Origin: Bacteriovorax sp.
Lineage (GTDB): Bacteria; Bdellovibrionota; Bacteriovoracia; Bacteriovoracales; Bacteriovoracaceae
Reading direction: 5' to 3'
Assembly: GCA_014378525.1 (NCBI GenBank)
Contig: JACMNL010000044.1
Coordinates: forward strand, 1-35,886
DNA: 35,886 bases
The notes under the pieces are model-generated. The model was not told the DNA's origin and did no database searches. It saw only the letters and a program-made list of their open reading frames with translations. Of this stretch, positions 1 through 7,950 are shown one piece after another (within the stretch, counting starts at the first letter, position 1; the number at the start of each line of letters is the position of its first letter). Position numbers and translations under genes: made by a program.

Positions 1-1
1 G

Positions 2-1042
2 AAAGCGTTTGTCCGCTTCAAGGAGATAAAGAAAAATGACGAATCAATTTACATGGCCTGGCACCGTCCTGATCATCGTGTCCTTAAATTTTCTGCTCCA
101 TTTTTTACAGATCGTTTCAACGGGATGAACTGGGCGATCTTCACAGAAGAAGAATCGATGACCTGGATAAATAATAAATTAGAATTCGGGCCGGGTATTT
201 CACAGCGTGAAGCCGAGGCCCAAGATTCCATGGAGGAATTATGGAAAACGTATTACGCTTCTATCTTCAATCCCGGCCGGGTAAAAATAAAAATGATGAA
301 GTCGGAACTTCCGGTGCGCCACTGGAAAACACTTCCCGAAGCAGAATTAATAGATCAGCTAATCGCCGAGGCTCCGGCACGACTGGATGCTTTCTACGAA
401 TCACAAAGACCGTCGGCCTTGCAATGGGTCCCTAAGGGGGAGAACGTGACACTCTCAGAATTGAGAACGGCATTACCGAATTGCAGTGCTTGCGGAAATT
501 GCTCAAGAGCGACAGCGCCTGTTGCAGGCTCCGGACCGGAGACAGCGAGAATAGTTTTTGTCGGTGAACAACCTGGTAACGAAGAAGATTTAAATGGCTC
601 ACCTTTCGTCGGGCCCGCGGGACAATTATTGATGGAAGCTCTCGAGATAGCAGGAATACTCCGCAGTGAAGTTTATCTTACAAACGCAGTCAAATCTTTT
701 AAATGGAAAGACCTGAATGGAATGCGCAAACATGTTAATCCAACCGCCGCCGATATTGCAGCTTGCAGACCGTGGCTAAAAAGCGAACTTGATATTGTCC
801 GTCCGCAAATTTTAGTTTGTCTTGGAGCGAGTGCTGCTCTGTCAGTGTTTGGAAAAATGATGAAGGTTGGTGATTCTCACGGGAAAATTTTTCAAACAAC
901 TTTTAGTGATAAAACAATTATACTCTCCCATCCTTCAGCAATTCTTCGCATGCAAAATCCCGAAGACAAAGAAAGATTATATAATAAATTCGTCGGTGAT
1001 ATTCTGGCGCTGAAAGATTTATCCGATCAAATGATTCAGTGA
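2..1042 (+). CDS. DUF4130-UdgX fusion, uracil-DNA binding protein (5' partial)
   Basis: The reading frame is open to the left edge, so the N-terminus lies outside the window; the internal ATG at 53 is not the start. Numbering from that ATG, residues 1-125 resemble DUF4130 (the TIGR03915-type DNA metabolism domain) and about 135-325 a family-4/UdgX uracil-DNA glycosylase fold. Visible motifs are GEQPGNEED at 171-179 followed by PFVGPAG, the Fe-S cysteine candidates C144, C147, C238 and C256, and the HPS motif at 293-295. The UdgX R-loop histidine, which in mycobacterial UdgX bonds covalently to uracil at abasic sites, corresponds to H227 in GMRKHVNP. The likely role is recognition of uracil in DNA with covalent capture. 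The fused architecture is known; the loop is shorter than the usual KRRIH form. The next gene is 120 bases away with its own Shine-Dalgarno. Confidence 0.87.
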   Translation, partial: KAFVRFKEIKKNDESIYMAWHRPDHRVLKFSAPFFTDRFNGMNWAIFTEEESMTWINNKLEFGPGISQREAEAQDSMEELWKTYYASIFNPGRVKIKMMKSELPVRHWKTLPEAELIDQLIAEAPARLDAFYESQRPSALQWVPKGENVTLSELRTALPNCSACGNCSRATAPVAGSGPETARIVFVGEQPGNEEDLNGSPFVGPAGQLLMEALEIAGILRSEVYLTNAVKSFKWKDLNGMRKHVNPTAADIAACRPWLKSELDIVRPQILVCLGASAALSVFGKMMKVGDSHGKIFQTTFSDKTIILSHPSAILRMQNPEDKERLYNKFVGDILALKDLSDQMIQ

Positions 1043-1092
1043 CATTTTCCTGCTGAAAATCCCTTAAATTAAAAAAATCTTATTGCATTTAA

Positions 1093-1108
1093 CGGCATCT
1101 CATCTGCA
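1093..1108 (+). promoter_or_regulatory. weak sigma-54-like -24/-12 element upstream of the L,D-transpeptidase gene
   Basis: CGGCATCTCATCTGCA has GG and GC at the sigma-54 spacing (GG-N10-GC) with GGCA and CTGCA conserved, but lacks the leading T and the C and G after GGCA. The predicted start near 1119 leaves a leader of about 47 bases containing AAGGAG. A GTACA-N3-TGTAC palindrome (1110-1122) sits at the predicted start. This is weaker than the other sites of this type in the window. Confidence 0.25.
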
Positions 1109-1165
1109 AGTACAATCTGTACAGGAAGTAATAATTATAAATTCCCCCGTTTATAAGGAGCAGGC

Positions 1166-1876
1166 ATGAAGCCTTTAAAACTTTTGAGAATTTTCTCAAT
1201 TTTCATCACATTTACTTTTTTGTTCACGCATTATGCTCACGCTTCCGGTGCTAAACGTCCTGATGTAACTTCTCCTGCTCAGGATGTAACTGATTCAAGT
1301 GATATCCAGGGACGCATTCCTCCTGCGGGCGATTCATTCAGTGAGTCGCCTGTTTTGGAAAAATACTCATACTTAGATCCCGATCATTCTGTTCCTTCTG
1401 CGCTTTTAAAAAAAGCACTTGAATACTTTGAAGCCAATCAATCAAAAATTTCCAACAAACGTTACATAGTGATCATAGATTTTTCCCAGCACAATTCCAG
1501 AAAAAGATTTTACCTGATAGATATGGAGTCCGGTGATGTGATTGGATATCTCACTGCTCATGGAAAAAATTCTGATCCAGATTTCGATGGATACGCGACT
1601 CAGTTTTCTAATGTTCCCGATTCATTGATGAGTTCAGTCGGTTTTTATCTGACGGCCGAAACCTATTACGGTGAACATGGATACTCGCTTCGTCTCGACG
1701 GTTTATCATCAACTAATTCCAATGCACGTGCCCGCGCGATTGTGATTCATGGGGCAGATTATGTGACTGATGCAAAGCTCATTGGCAGAAGTTATGGATG
1801 TCCAGCACTTGATCAGCGCTATTATGCTGATGTTATCAATATGATAAAAAGTGGCGCTCTGATCTACGCACAGTAG
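1166..1876 (+). CDS. exported murein L,D-transpeptidase catalytic-domain protein (YkuD_2 type)
   Basis: The 236-residue protein starts at an ATG preceded by AAGGAG. Residues 1-26 form a signal peptide ending in HAHA-type small residues, so the protein should act in the periplasm. The C-terminal half carries the L,D-transpeptidase signature: IHGADYV (H195, G196) and GRSYGCPALD, with S209, G211 and the catalytic C212. This variant belongs to the YkuD_2 family (PF13645), common in Bdellovibrionota and Bacteroidetes. The family is expected to cut or form 3-3 or lipoprotein crosslinks in peptidoglycan; the exact substrate cannot be read from the sequence. It appears monocistronic, and the following lipoprotein gene has its own promoter-like element. 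Confidence 0.85.
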   Translation: MKPLKLLRIFSIFITFTFLFTHYAHASGAKRPDVTSPAQDVTDSSDIQGRIPPAGDSFSESPVLEKYSYLDPDHSVPSALLKKALEYFEANQSKISNKRYIVIIDFSQHNSRKRFYLIDMESGDVIGYLTAHGKNSDPDFDGYATQFSNVPDSLMSSVGFYLTAETYYGEHGYSLRLDGLSSTNSNARARAIVIHGADYVTDAKLIGRSYGCPALDQRYYADVINMIKSGALIYAQ

Positions 1877-1882
1877 ACCTTC

Positions 1883-1898
1883 TGGCCCAAGTATTGCT
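1883..1898 (+). promoter_or_regulatory. sigma-54-like -24/-12 promoter of the 1933 lipoprotein gene
   Basis: TGGCCCAAGTATTGCT matches the consensus TGGCACGRNNNTTGCW at all but two informative positions, with exact GG-N10-GC spacing. The predicted start near 1909 gives a 24-base leader containing AAGGAATAG before the ATG. It lies entirely in the 56-base gap after the transpeptidase gene. Confidence 0.5.
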
Positions 1899-1932
1899 TG
1901 TTAAATGTGGGACACACTAACAAGGAATAGTT

Positions 1933-2322
1933 ATGAACATCTCACGCGCCATTCACATTTCTTTTTTAGCTCTCGCACTTGCCTCGTGTGCCAGTAAACC
2001 CAGCAGGCCTTCACTATACCCCAATCAAACTTACAAAGACCGCGGTGATAAATCGAATGCCGATATTGATCAGTGCTTAAAAGAATCTGACGCCTATTTA
2101 AAAACTCCTGAAGGAGAAAAACTTGCGAAGAGTGCCAACAGCAGCTCTGTGAGTACTTCTGTCGGAGTAGGATTCGGAGGATTTGGTTCAGGTGTTGGCC
2201 TTGGTGTCGGCGTTGGTGACAGAGGTTATTCGAGATTATCAGGTGAAGAACAAGTAAGAAGAAATTTCACCAATCAGTGCCTGGTGAATAAAGGCTATCA
2301 GGTTGTCGGCTGGGAGAATTAG
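1933..2322 (+). CDS. small glycine-rich lipoprotein
   Basis: The 129-residue product has a lipoprotein signal peptide (lipobox LASC, lipidated C19). A conserved N-terminal block follows (LYPNQT, DIDQCLKESD), then a glycine/valine-rich stretch around residues 74-96, and a C-terminal block ending NQCLVNKGYQVVGWEN. The two cysteines of the QCL motifs may pair. It is a clear paralogue of the lipoprotein at 7386-7787, which shares the first and last blocks but has a longer glycine zipper. It is probably envelope-anchored, with a membrane-inserting or structural role; no enzymatic function is visible. AAGGAA lies before the ATG. Confidence 0.75.
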   Translation: MNISRAIHISFLALALASCASKPSRPSLYPNQTYKDRGDKSNADIDQCLKESDAYLKTPEGEKLAKSANSSSVSTSVGVGFGGFGSGVGLGVGVGDRGYSRLSGEEQVRRNFTNQCLVNKGYQVVGWEN

Positions 2323-2337
2323 CGTTACCATTTAAGC

Positions 2338-3078
2338 ATGACTCCCTTTCACTCGCTGATGCTCAATATTGTGTTCATTACACTTGGTGGATTATTTCAC
2401 TTTGCTGAGTCTCTATATCCGGACCGTGTGATCAATCACCGACATGAATTTAAAAAAGATATTGCGGCCTTTATGCTGCTTTCAATGTGTGGCGTTTTAA
2501 TTTCCACTCCGTTGATTAATTACTATAGAACTCTCGACGTAAGTTTTTTATCAGTACTTCATAATTTAAATTCTTTCACTAAAGTTATTCTCGCCACACT
2601 CATCACGGATTTTTTGAATTACTGGATCCACTATTACATGCATAAAAAATCGTGGTACTGGAAAACACATGTTCATCATCATCGTGTGGAAAATCTTTAC
2701 TGGTTTTCGGGACTGCGTGCGAGTTTCGGTCATTATGTTTCTTTTATTCTCTCACGTGTGACTGTGGGGATTGTGCTGTTTAATTTATCGAGTGGTGAAT
2801 TGTTTGTTTATCTTTCGATTGGTTTAATTACAAACTTTTATCAGCATACAAATGCGAAAATCGGACATCGTTATATAGAATGGATTCTGGTGACACCTAG
2901 AGTGCATCGTCTTCATCATGCTTCTAACGGCAGACGAATGAAAAACATTGCTACGATCTTTTCTTTCTGGGACCGAATGTTCGGGACCTGGCTTGATCCG
3001 GAAACTTATCCACTCGATTATGAACTTGGTGTGAAGACTGAGAAAAAATCTGAATGGCGTGAGTTGATCGGGCTTTAA
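2338..3078 (+). CDS. sterol desaturase / fatty acid hydroxylase family protein
   Basis: This 246-residue multi-pass membrane protein has the eight-histidine di-iron signature of the fatty acid hydroxylase superfamily (PF04116): H98-x3-H102, H111-x-HHH115, H170 and H190-x2-HH194. The family uses a di-iron centre, O2 and an electron donor to hydroxylate or desaturate lipids, including sterols, carotenoids and ether lipids. The substrate cannot be assigned. The gene follows the lipoprotein by 15 bases with no strong Shine-Dalgarno, so it may be co-transcribed with it. Confidence 0.8.
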   Translation: MTPFHSLMLNIVFITLGGLFHFAESLYPDRVINHRHEFKKDIAAFMLLSMCGVLISTPLINYYRTLDVSFLSVLHNLNSFTKVILATLITDFLNYWIHYYMHKKSWYWKTHVHHHRVENLYWFSGLRASFGHYVSFILSRVTVGIVLFNLSSGELFVYLSIGLITNFYQHTNAKIGHRYIEWILVTPRVHRLHHASNGRRMKNIATIFSFWDRMFGTWLDPETYPLDYELGVKTEKKSEWRELIGL

Positions 3079-3137
3079 TATTCAATAGCATACATTTTCG
3101 CTCTAACTATCTCTTTGCAACTCATTATTCGTATCAA

Positions 3138-3166
3138 TTTACAAATAAGGTAACTTACCTTACAAT
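3138..3166 (+). promoter_or_regulatory. sigma-70 promoter of higBA
   Basis: TTTACA (3138-3143) and TACAAT (3161-3166) are separated by exactly 17 bases. The start would fall near 3173, only about six bases before the toxin ATG, so the leader is nearly absent and GGTGAG at 3170-3175 is the only ribosome-binding candidate. The -10 box overlaps the operator palindrome. Confidence 0.6.
3146..3162. promoter_or_regulatory. operator palindrome of the toxin-antitoxin operon
   Basis: TAAGGTAACTTACCTTA is a perfect 8+1+8 inverted repeat lying in the promoter spacer and overlapping the first base of the -10 box. Binding here would block RNA polymerase. Autorepression by the XRE-type antitoxin encoded downstream is the usual arrangement for HigBA systems; that this protein binds here is inference. 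Confidence 0.6.
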
Positions 3167-3178
3167 GATGGTGAGCGA

Positions 3179-3466
3179 ATGCTTAGAGAGATCAATATTA
3201 ATTTTTCAAGTGTCGCTAAAAAGCAGATAAAGAAACTACCAAAGAATATAGTTGAAGCGATAGAAATTTGGGCCACTTCCCTATATGAAGTTGGATTGAA
3301 TAAAACAAGAATGAAGTCTGGTTATCATGATGAACCATTAAAGGGAAAGCGTGAGGGCCAGAGATCCATTCGACTGAATCGTTCATATCGACTGATTTAT
3401 GAAGAAACGGTTGATGGATTGGTTATTTATATAATTGTAATTGAGGTGAATAAGCATGAGTACTGA
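3179..3466 (+). CDS. higB: RelE/ParE-superfamily toxin (HigB-like)
   Basis: The 95-residue protein has the compact RelE/ParE fold pattern: an N-terminal AKKQIKKLP helix, PLKGKREGQRSIRL in the middle, then a YRLIYE strand and the C-terminal IEVNKHEY. These toxins are ribosome-dependent mRNA endonucleases or, less often, gyrase poisons; the basic centre with a C-terminal H/Y favours the mRNase type. It overlaps the antitoxin by 11 bases, and toxin-first order is typical of HigBA. Cognate regulation is suggested by the palindrome in its promoter. Confidence 0.8.
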   Translation: MLREININFSSVAKKQIKKLPKNIVEAIEIWATSLYEVGLNKTRMKSGYHDEPLKGKREGQRSIRLNRSYRLIYEETVDGLVIYIIVIEVNKHEY

Positions 3467-3764
3467 ATTAATTTTTAGAAATAGAAATGACCTTGAAAAA
3501 TATTTTGGACCTCTTACTTTTGCAAAATTTATCCGTGCATGTAGAACATCTAAAGACATGAACCAAAAAGAGTTTGCTAAATTTCTTGGAATTGCTCCAG
3601 GAACTCTTTGCGACCTTGAGAAAGGCCGCCAGTTAGTAAGTCCGGAGTTAGCAAAAAAATATGCTAAAAAATGCGGTTTATCAGAGAAAGTTGCAATAAC
3701 AGCGAGTCTCGAAGATCAATTACGAAAAGCTAAAATTAAATACCATGTTGAGCTGGTCGCTTAA
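3456..3764 (+). CDS. higA: XRE-family antitoxin (HigA-like)
   Basis: The 102-residue protein has a helix-turn-helix of the Cro/C1 (XRE) type at about residues 23-75: LTFAKFIRACRTSKDMNQKE, then FAKFLGIAPGTLCDLEKG. GAGGTG precedes the ATG inside the toxin gene, consistent with coupled translation. It should neutralise the upstream toxin and repress the operon. Its TAA overlaps the stop codon of the convergent MFS gene within the four bases TTAA at 3761-3764. Confidence 0.8.
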   Translation: MSTELIFRNRNDLEKYFGPLTFAKFIRACRTSKDMNQKEFAKFLGIAPGTLCDLEKGRQLVSPELAKKYAKKCGLSEKVAITASLEDQLRKAKIKYHVELVA

Positions 3765-5047
3765 AGCGCCGGCTCAACTTCCGCCGAACTTAAATTCGAA
3801 TTCTGTTCAACTGTTTCCGCCACAGTAACTTCTAAGAAATCCAGGTCTCTTCCGTAAGTTTCTCTCAGGAAATAAAGTGCAATGAACGCCAATCCAAAGA
3901 CTACTCCGCCAATGATAAGAATGCTGTTGATGATTGTGTGATGAGGTTTAATAATTAAAAATGAAGTCGCGATGATCATCCCCGATCCGCGAACAAAGTT
4001 TGGAACTGTTGTCGCAACAGTTGATCTGATGTCTGTACCAAACTGCTCTGCTGCCGTTGTAACGAGAACTGCCCAGTATCCAGCACATGTTCCAAGTACA
4101 AAACATAATCCGTAAATAAACGTATCAGTAGCTCCGTATGATCTTGTGTAAACGAACATTGTAAGTAGAGCGATGACTAAAGAAAAACCAATCGCTTTTT
4201 TTCTGCTCTTTAACCATTGAGATAATAAACCACTCGCTAAATCTCCCACTGCCAGACCGATTGATCCGTAGATAAGAGCGTCAGCAGCTGTTACAGCAGT
4301 TTTTAATCCAAGTTCACTAGTGGCCTCTGGTGCCATCGTCATAAGAATCGCTGTAATGAAATAAATCGGAACACCGACTAAAACAGCACTCACGTATAAA
4401 ATTAAGCGTCTCGGTTTGAAAAGTAATCTGATGTTTCCGCGCTTAACATTTGAGTGCTTAAGTTTTTTAAACATTTCAGAGTCAAAACTTTTAAAACGTG
4501 CAACTAAAAGCATAAGACCTAAAACACCACCGACAATGTAAGCGTGGTTCCATGCGAAGTATTTACCGACAAGGGCCGCACATAAACTTCCCATCATACC
4601 AAGAGTGGCGATAAGAGTTGTGGCGTAACCGCGGTCTTCTTTGTTTAAAGATTCTGCAACCAAAGTGACAGCTGCACCTAATTCTCCTGCGAGACCGATA
4701 CCTGCTAATAATCTTAGAGCTTCGTATTGCCAGATTTCTGTAACGAAACCGTTTAAGATGTTGGCGACTGAGTACATTAAGATTGAAGAGTATAAAACTG
4801 TGTGACGGCCTTTTTTATCACCGAGAATTCCCCAGAAGATACCACCGATAAGCATTCCGCCCATTTGATAGTTGTAAAGTTTTACACCTGTTGTGATCAT
4901 GTCTTCCATTGATGTTACCCCAAGGGCCATCATTGATCCGAGGCGGACAACTCCAAAAAGAGTAATGTCGAACATGTCGACAAAATATCCAAGGGCAGAA
5001 ATAATAACTGTTGGTGTTACGATTCGGGCAAAACGTGATTTGGTCAT
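3761..5047 (-). CDS. MFS transporter
   Basis: From the ATG at 5047, preceded by GAGATCACC, the product is 428 residues; the frame extends upstream to a TTG at 5110 without a ribosome-binding site. It shows about 12 hydrophobic segments. The MFS motif A, GDKKGRHTV, lies in the loop after segment 2, and an RLLAGIGLAGELGAAV segment resembles the sugar/organic-acid transporter branch. It is an inner-membrane secondary transporter, probably proton-coupled; the substrate is unknown. It lies 120 bases downstream of the katE stop, behind that gene's terminator, so it is likely transcribed separately. Confidence 0.78.
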   Translation of the reverse strand: MTKSRFARIVTPTVIISALGYFVDMFDITLFGVVRLGSMMALGVTSMEDMITTGVKLYNYQMGGMLIGGIFWGILGDKKGRHTVLYSSILMYSVANILNGFVTEIWQYEALRLLAGIGLAGELGAAVTLVAESLNKEDRGYATTLIATLGMMGSLCAALVGKYFAWNHAYIVGGVLGLMLLVARFKSFDSEMFKKLKHSNVKRGNIRLLFKPRRLILYVSAVLVGVPIYFITAILMTMAPEATSELGLKTAVTAADALIYGSIGLAVGDLASGLLSQWLKSRKKAIGFSLVIALLTMFVYTRSYGATDTFIYGLCFVLGTCAGYWAVLVTTAAEQFGTDIRSTVATTVPNFVRGSGMIIATSFLIIKPHHTIINSILIIGGVVFGLAFIALYFLRETYGRDLDFLEVTVAETVEQNSNLSSAEVEPAL

Positions 5048-5085
5048 GGTGATCTCTAAATTAGGATTAAATTTTTTTGAGAGAA

Positions 5086-5101
5086 TGCAATGATTCTCCC
5101 C
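5086..5101 (-). promoter_or_regulatory. weak sigma-54-like element upstream of the MFS gene
   Basis: On the minus strand GGGGAGAATCATTGCA has GG-N10-GC spacing and a perfect TTGCA -12 element, but the -24 element is GGGA rather than GGCA. The predicted start near 5075 gives a leader of 28 bases before the ATG at 5047. It is listed because of its geometry. Confidence 0.25.
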
Positions 5102-5136
5102 GATAGACAAGTTTAAATTACCTAAAGATTATTGAG

Positions 5137-5159
5137 AAAAAGGGCCCATAGCGGGCCCT
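5137..5159 (-). terminator. Rho-independent terminator of katE
   Basis: AGGGCCC (5141-5147) and GGGCCCT (5153-5159) pair perfectly around a five-base loop. On the minus strand the stem is followed directly by a run of T. It begins nine bases after the katE stop codon. Confidence 0.9.
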
Positions 5160-5167
5160 CATTGTGA

Positions 5168-7255
5168 TTATGCTGGAATATGAGCGATCTCTCTGTCCCA
5201 ATGGCGGTGAGATTTAAGTGCAGCAATAAAATCCTGCGCAAATTTCTTTCCGGAATCAGAGATCACACCTTGTGAATTCTCAAAATCTCCAATGAAAGTA
5301 AGCTGCATTAAATCTTCTGCATCTTTTGAAAATCCAATCGTCTTGTGATGTTTATAGGCCTCATTAACAAAATGAATCGCATCTGCTTCAAGAGATAAAG
5401 CCTGCACGCTCGCTATTCCACCGGCGATGTAAACTCCGTCGTATAAAACAGATGCTGTATTCTTCAAAGTTTTTGTAATCATCGCCACTTCACCTTCAGC
5501 AGTATTGTGCGCACCGATTCTTGTGCCGACTAATTCTGCTTTGGCCCCTTCACTCATCAAGGCATTATTTAAATTTGTAAAATCAGAATTTGAAAATCCA
5601 TCTGTCGCAAGAACAGCAATGCATCTTCCTTTTAAACCTTTTCCAGGTCTGCTCATCATTGAAACCGCTGGTGAAGTTTTTTTGTGAGCTGGTCCCGCAT
5701 TTTTTACTGAAGGAAGATCGACACCAACCCTGGCCGCGACATCATCGGCAAGTTTTGAATCAACGTTCATTAGATTGCCGACCATTCTGTCGCGCACTCC
5801 CTGATCTTCAACTTTAGAAAGCTCAAAGATCGCAGCTTCTGTTAAGTGTTGTCTTTCAATTGGAGTCAGAGAATTTAAAAATAATGTCGCCTGAGAGTAA
5901 TGATCATTAAATGTCGGAGAGCGCTCTCTGGTTTTCACGCCGCTCACTGCTTCAGGAAAATGAACAAATCCTCCCTGCTTTTCCGGAGTCATTTGTGGAA
6001 ATCCACCACCGAGAGAATTTGGAAAATAATTCACACGTCCTTTAAGAATTCCCTGTCTCATGTGACCGTCCTGCTGGTGATTCACGACAGGTATCACTGG
6101 TCTGTTAATAGGAATTTCTGCAAAGTTCGGCCCGCCCAGTCTTGAGAGCTGAGTATCGAGATATGAAAATAACCTCGCCTGCATTAGCGGATCATTGGTC
6201 ACATCAATTCCCGGAACTAAATTTCCCACGCAGAATGCAACCTGCTCAGTTTCAGCAAAGTAGTTATCCGGATTTTTGTTCAATGTTAATTTACCAATGA
6301 TCTGAACCGGGACAACTTCTTCAGGAATAATTTTTGTTGGATCAAGTAAATCAAAATCAAATTTCATTTCATCTTTTTCTTCAACAACCTGAACACCAAG
6401 CTCCCATTCAGGAAATTTTCCTTCATCAATCATTTCTGATAAACCACGGCGGTGAAAGTCTGCATCTTTCCCCATAATTTTCTGAGCTTCATCCCAGACA
6501 AGAGAATGAATTCCTCCCAATGGTTTCCAGTGAAATTTTACGAAACGCGATTTTCCTTTTTCGTCAACCATACGGAAAGTGTGAACACCGAATCCTTCCA
6601 TCGTTGCATAACTTCTCGGGATAGCTCTGTCAGAGAGATGCCACATAATCATGTGAGTTGATTCTGGCGACAGAGAAATAAAATCCCAGAATGTATCATG
6701 AGCTGATGAGGCCTGGGGAATTTCATTATGCGGTTCAGGTTTTACAGAGTGAATCAGGTCCGGAAATTTAATCCCGTCCTGAATAAAAAAGACAGGGATA
6801 TTATTTCCCACTAAATCGAAGTTACCTTCTTCAGTATAAAATTTTACAGCGAAGCCCCGTACGTCTCTAGCTGTATCAGCAGATCCACGCGAGCCCGCGA
6901 CTGTTGAAAATCTAACAAACACTGGAGTCTCTTTTTTAGGGTCCTGTAGAAATTTTGCTTTGGTTAGTTTTGATTGTGATTCATAAACCTGAAACACACC
7001 GTGTGCTCCTGCCCCTCTGGCATGCACAATCCTTTCAGGAATTCTCTCATGATCAAAGCGCATGATTTTTTCACGGAGGTGAAAGTCATCCATCAATGTC
7101 GGCCCGCGAACTCCAGCACGCAGAGAATCCTCTGTATGCTCAATCGCAATTCCCTGGTCAGTCGTCATTGCCTCTCCTTGTGTCTCTATGCGAAACGGCT
7201 CAAGCAATTGCGTTTTTTTATTTTCAGTGTCATTCTTAGTTGTCTTTTTTGCCAC
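5168..7255 (-). CDS. katE: large-subunit (clade 2) catalase, KatE/HPII type
   Basis: The 695-residue haem catalase disproportionates hydrogen peroxide. I choose the GTG at 7255, seven bases after GGAG, over an ATG 33 bases upstream that has no ribosome-binding site. In GTG numbering the catalytic H78 (VHARG), N151 (VGNNIPVFF) and proximal haem ligand Y365 (RLFSYLDT) are present. The C-terminal roughly 150 residues form the DJ-1/PfpI-like domain of HPII-type enzymes ([23 protein letters not shown]). The position of the HPII histidine that crosslinks to the haem tyrosine is a cysteine here (AFCVGN), so that crosslink is not expected. A strong terminator follows, and a sigma-54-like element precedes it. 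The cytoplasmic enzyme fits the nearby AhpCF peroxide-defence genes. Confidence 0.95.
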   Translation of the reverse strand: MAKKTTKNDTENKKTQLLEPFRIETQGEAMTTDQGIAIEHTEDSLRAGVRGPTLMDDFHLREKIMRFDHERIPERIVHARGAGAHGVFQVYESQSKLTKAKFLQDPKKETPVFVRFSTVAGSRGSADTARDVRGFAVKFYTEEGNFDLVGNNIPVFFIQDGIKFPDLIHSVKPEPHNEIPQASSAHDTFWDFISLSPESTHMIMWHLSDRAIPRSYATMEGFGVHTFRMVDEKGKSRFVKFHWKPLGGIHSLVWDEAQKIMGKDADFHRRGLSEMIDEGKFPEWELGVQVVEEKDEMKFDFDLLDPTKIIPEEVVPVQIIGKLTLNKNPDNYFAETEQVAFCVGNLVPGIDVTNDPLMQARLFSYLDTQLSRLGGPNFAEIPINRPVIPVVNHQQDGHMRQGILKGRVNYFPNSLGGGFPQMTPEKQGGFVHFPEAVSGVKTRERSPTFNDHYSQATLFLNSLTPIERQHLTEAAIFELSKVEDQGVRDRMVGNLMNVDSKLADDVAARVGVDLPSVKNAGPAHKKTSPAVSMMSRPGKGLKGRCIAVLATDGFSNSDFTNLNNALMSEGAKAELVGTRIGAHNTAEGEVAMITKTLKNTASVLYDGVYIAGGIASVQALSLEADAIHFVNEAYKHHKTIGFSKDAEDLMQLTFIGDFENSQGVISDSGKKFAQDFIAALKSHRHWDREIAHIPA

Positions 7256-7290
7256 GGTATTTCTCCAGGTGAAGTTATTGGCTTTCATAT

Positions 7291-7306
7291 AGCAAATTCA
7301 CGGCCT
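7291..7306 (-). promoter_or_regulatory. sigma-54-like -24/-12 element upstream of katE
   Basis: On the minus strand AGGCCGTGAATTTGCT gives GG-N10-GC spacing with GGC and a perfect TTGCT -12 element; the T before GG and the A, C and G of CACG are not conserved. The predicted start near 7280 leaves a 25-base leader containing GGAG before the GTG start. An overlapping extended -10 (TGCTATATG) is an alternative reading of the same bases. Confidence 0.4.
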
Positions 7307-7370
7307 AAATAGTTCGGGCTGAAATTACATATCTGGTCTTTTAAAAAACAATTTCCGTGGCAATATGTCG

Positions 7371-7379
7371 TGGTAGAAT
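7371..7379 (+). promoter_or_regulatory. extended -10 promoter, leaderless, for the 7386 lipoprotein gene
   Basis: TGGTAGAAT is an extended -10 (TG-N-TAGAAT). Only six bases separate it from the ATG at 7386, so transcription should begin at or beside the start codon. No Shine-Dalgarno is present and the -35 region is poor, as expected of an extended -10 promoter. Confidence 0.5.
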
Positions 7380-7385
7380 GTTCAT

Positions 7386-7787
7386 ATGAAAAAAATAAAC
7401 TTCGCACTTCTTTTCATTGTTGTATTAATACTTTCTTCTTGTGCTTCACGCCCTAAGCTTTATCCAAACGAAACGCTGAAAGCAAAAGGCAAAGAGGCCG
7501 GCGAAGCAGACATCAATCAATGCATGAAAGATGCTGACGAGTTTGCAGGATCCTCTGAAGGAAAAAAAATGTTAAAGAGCACAGGATTCGGAGCGGCCGT
7601 TGGTGGTGCGATGGGTGCCGTGGCCGGAGCGTTTTATGGTGATATTGGCGGTGGTGCTGCAAGAGGTGCCGCGATTGGTGGGGCCGGTGGTGCTGTTTCG
7701 GGAGCGCTATCGCCGGATGAGTTGAAGCATCGGTATGTGAATCAGTGTTTAAGTGATAAGGGGTATAATGTTATTGGCTGGGATTAA
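7386..7787 (+). CDS. glycine-zipper lipoprotein
   Basis: The 133-residue protein has a lipoprotein signal (lipobox LSSC, C19), then LYPNETLKAKG and DINQCMKDADEF. A glycine-zipper region of GxxxG type follows at about residues 67-108 (FGAAVGGAMGAVAGAFYGDI), then RYVNQCLSDKGYNVIGWD at the C-terminus. The order of blocks matches the 1933-2322 lipoprotein, so the two are paralogues that differ in the central glycine-rich part. Glycine zippers pack against or insert in membranes; a role in envelope structure is inferred. There is no Shine-Dalgarno, and the promoter placement suggests a leaderless message. Confidence 0.75.
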   Translation: MKKINFALLFIVVLILSSCASRPKLYPNETLKAKGKEAGEADINQCMKDADEFAGSSEGKKMLKSTGFGAAVGGAMGAVAGAFYGDIGGGAARGAAIGGAGGAVSGALSPDELKHRYVNQCLSDKGYNVIGWD

Positions 7788-7950
7788 CGTTCTCGCCTAG
7801 ACACAGTTATATTTCTATTCAAGAACGATCTCTATTAAGAATTAATATCTGCCTTAATTAACTTCATGAGATTGCTCACAAAACATTTGAAAAAAACTTG
7901 GACTCTTTGTTGAATTACGTTCATCAACGAACTCAACCAGGGGATAACAA

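Noticed and set aside
1117..1124. CTGTACAG as a LexA box
   Set aside because: It lacks the eight-base spacing of the enterobacterial box and does not match the TTAC-N3-GTAA motif reported for Bdellovibrio.
3751..3774. Hairpin over the convergent higA/MFS stop codons as a terminator
   Set aside because: The stem is imperfect, lies inside coding sequence and has no T tract on either strand.
5048..5110. Upstream TTG as the MFS start
   Set aside because: The extra 21 residues lack membrane character and a ribosome-binding site, and they cover a possible promoter; the ATG at 5047 has GAG at proper spacing.
7256..7288. ATG at 7288 as the katE start
   Set aside because: There is no ribosome-binding site before it, whereas GGAG lies seven bases before the GTG at 7255.
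7889..7945. GG/TTG pair at about 7911-7926 as a sigma-54 promoter of the small membrane protein
   Set aside because: The sequence reads TTGGACTCTTTGTTGAA; the required C of the -12 GC is an A, and the -24 element lacks GGCA.
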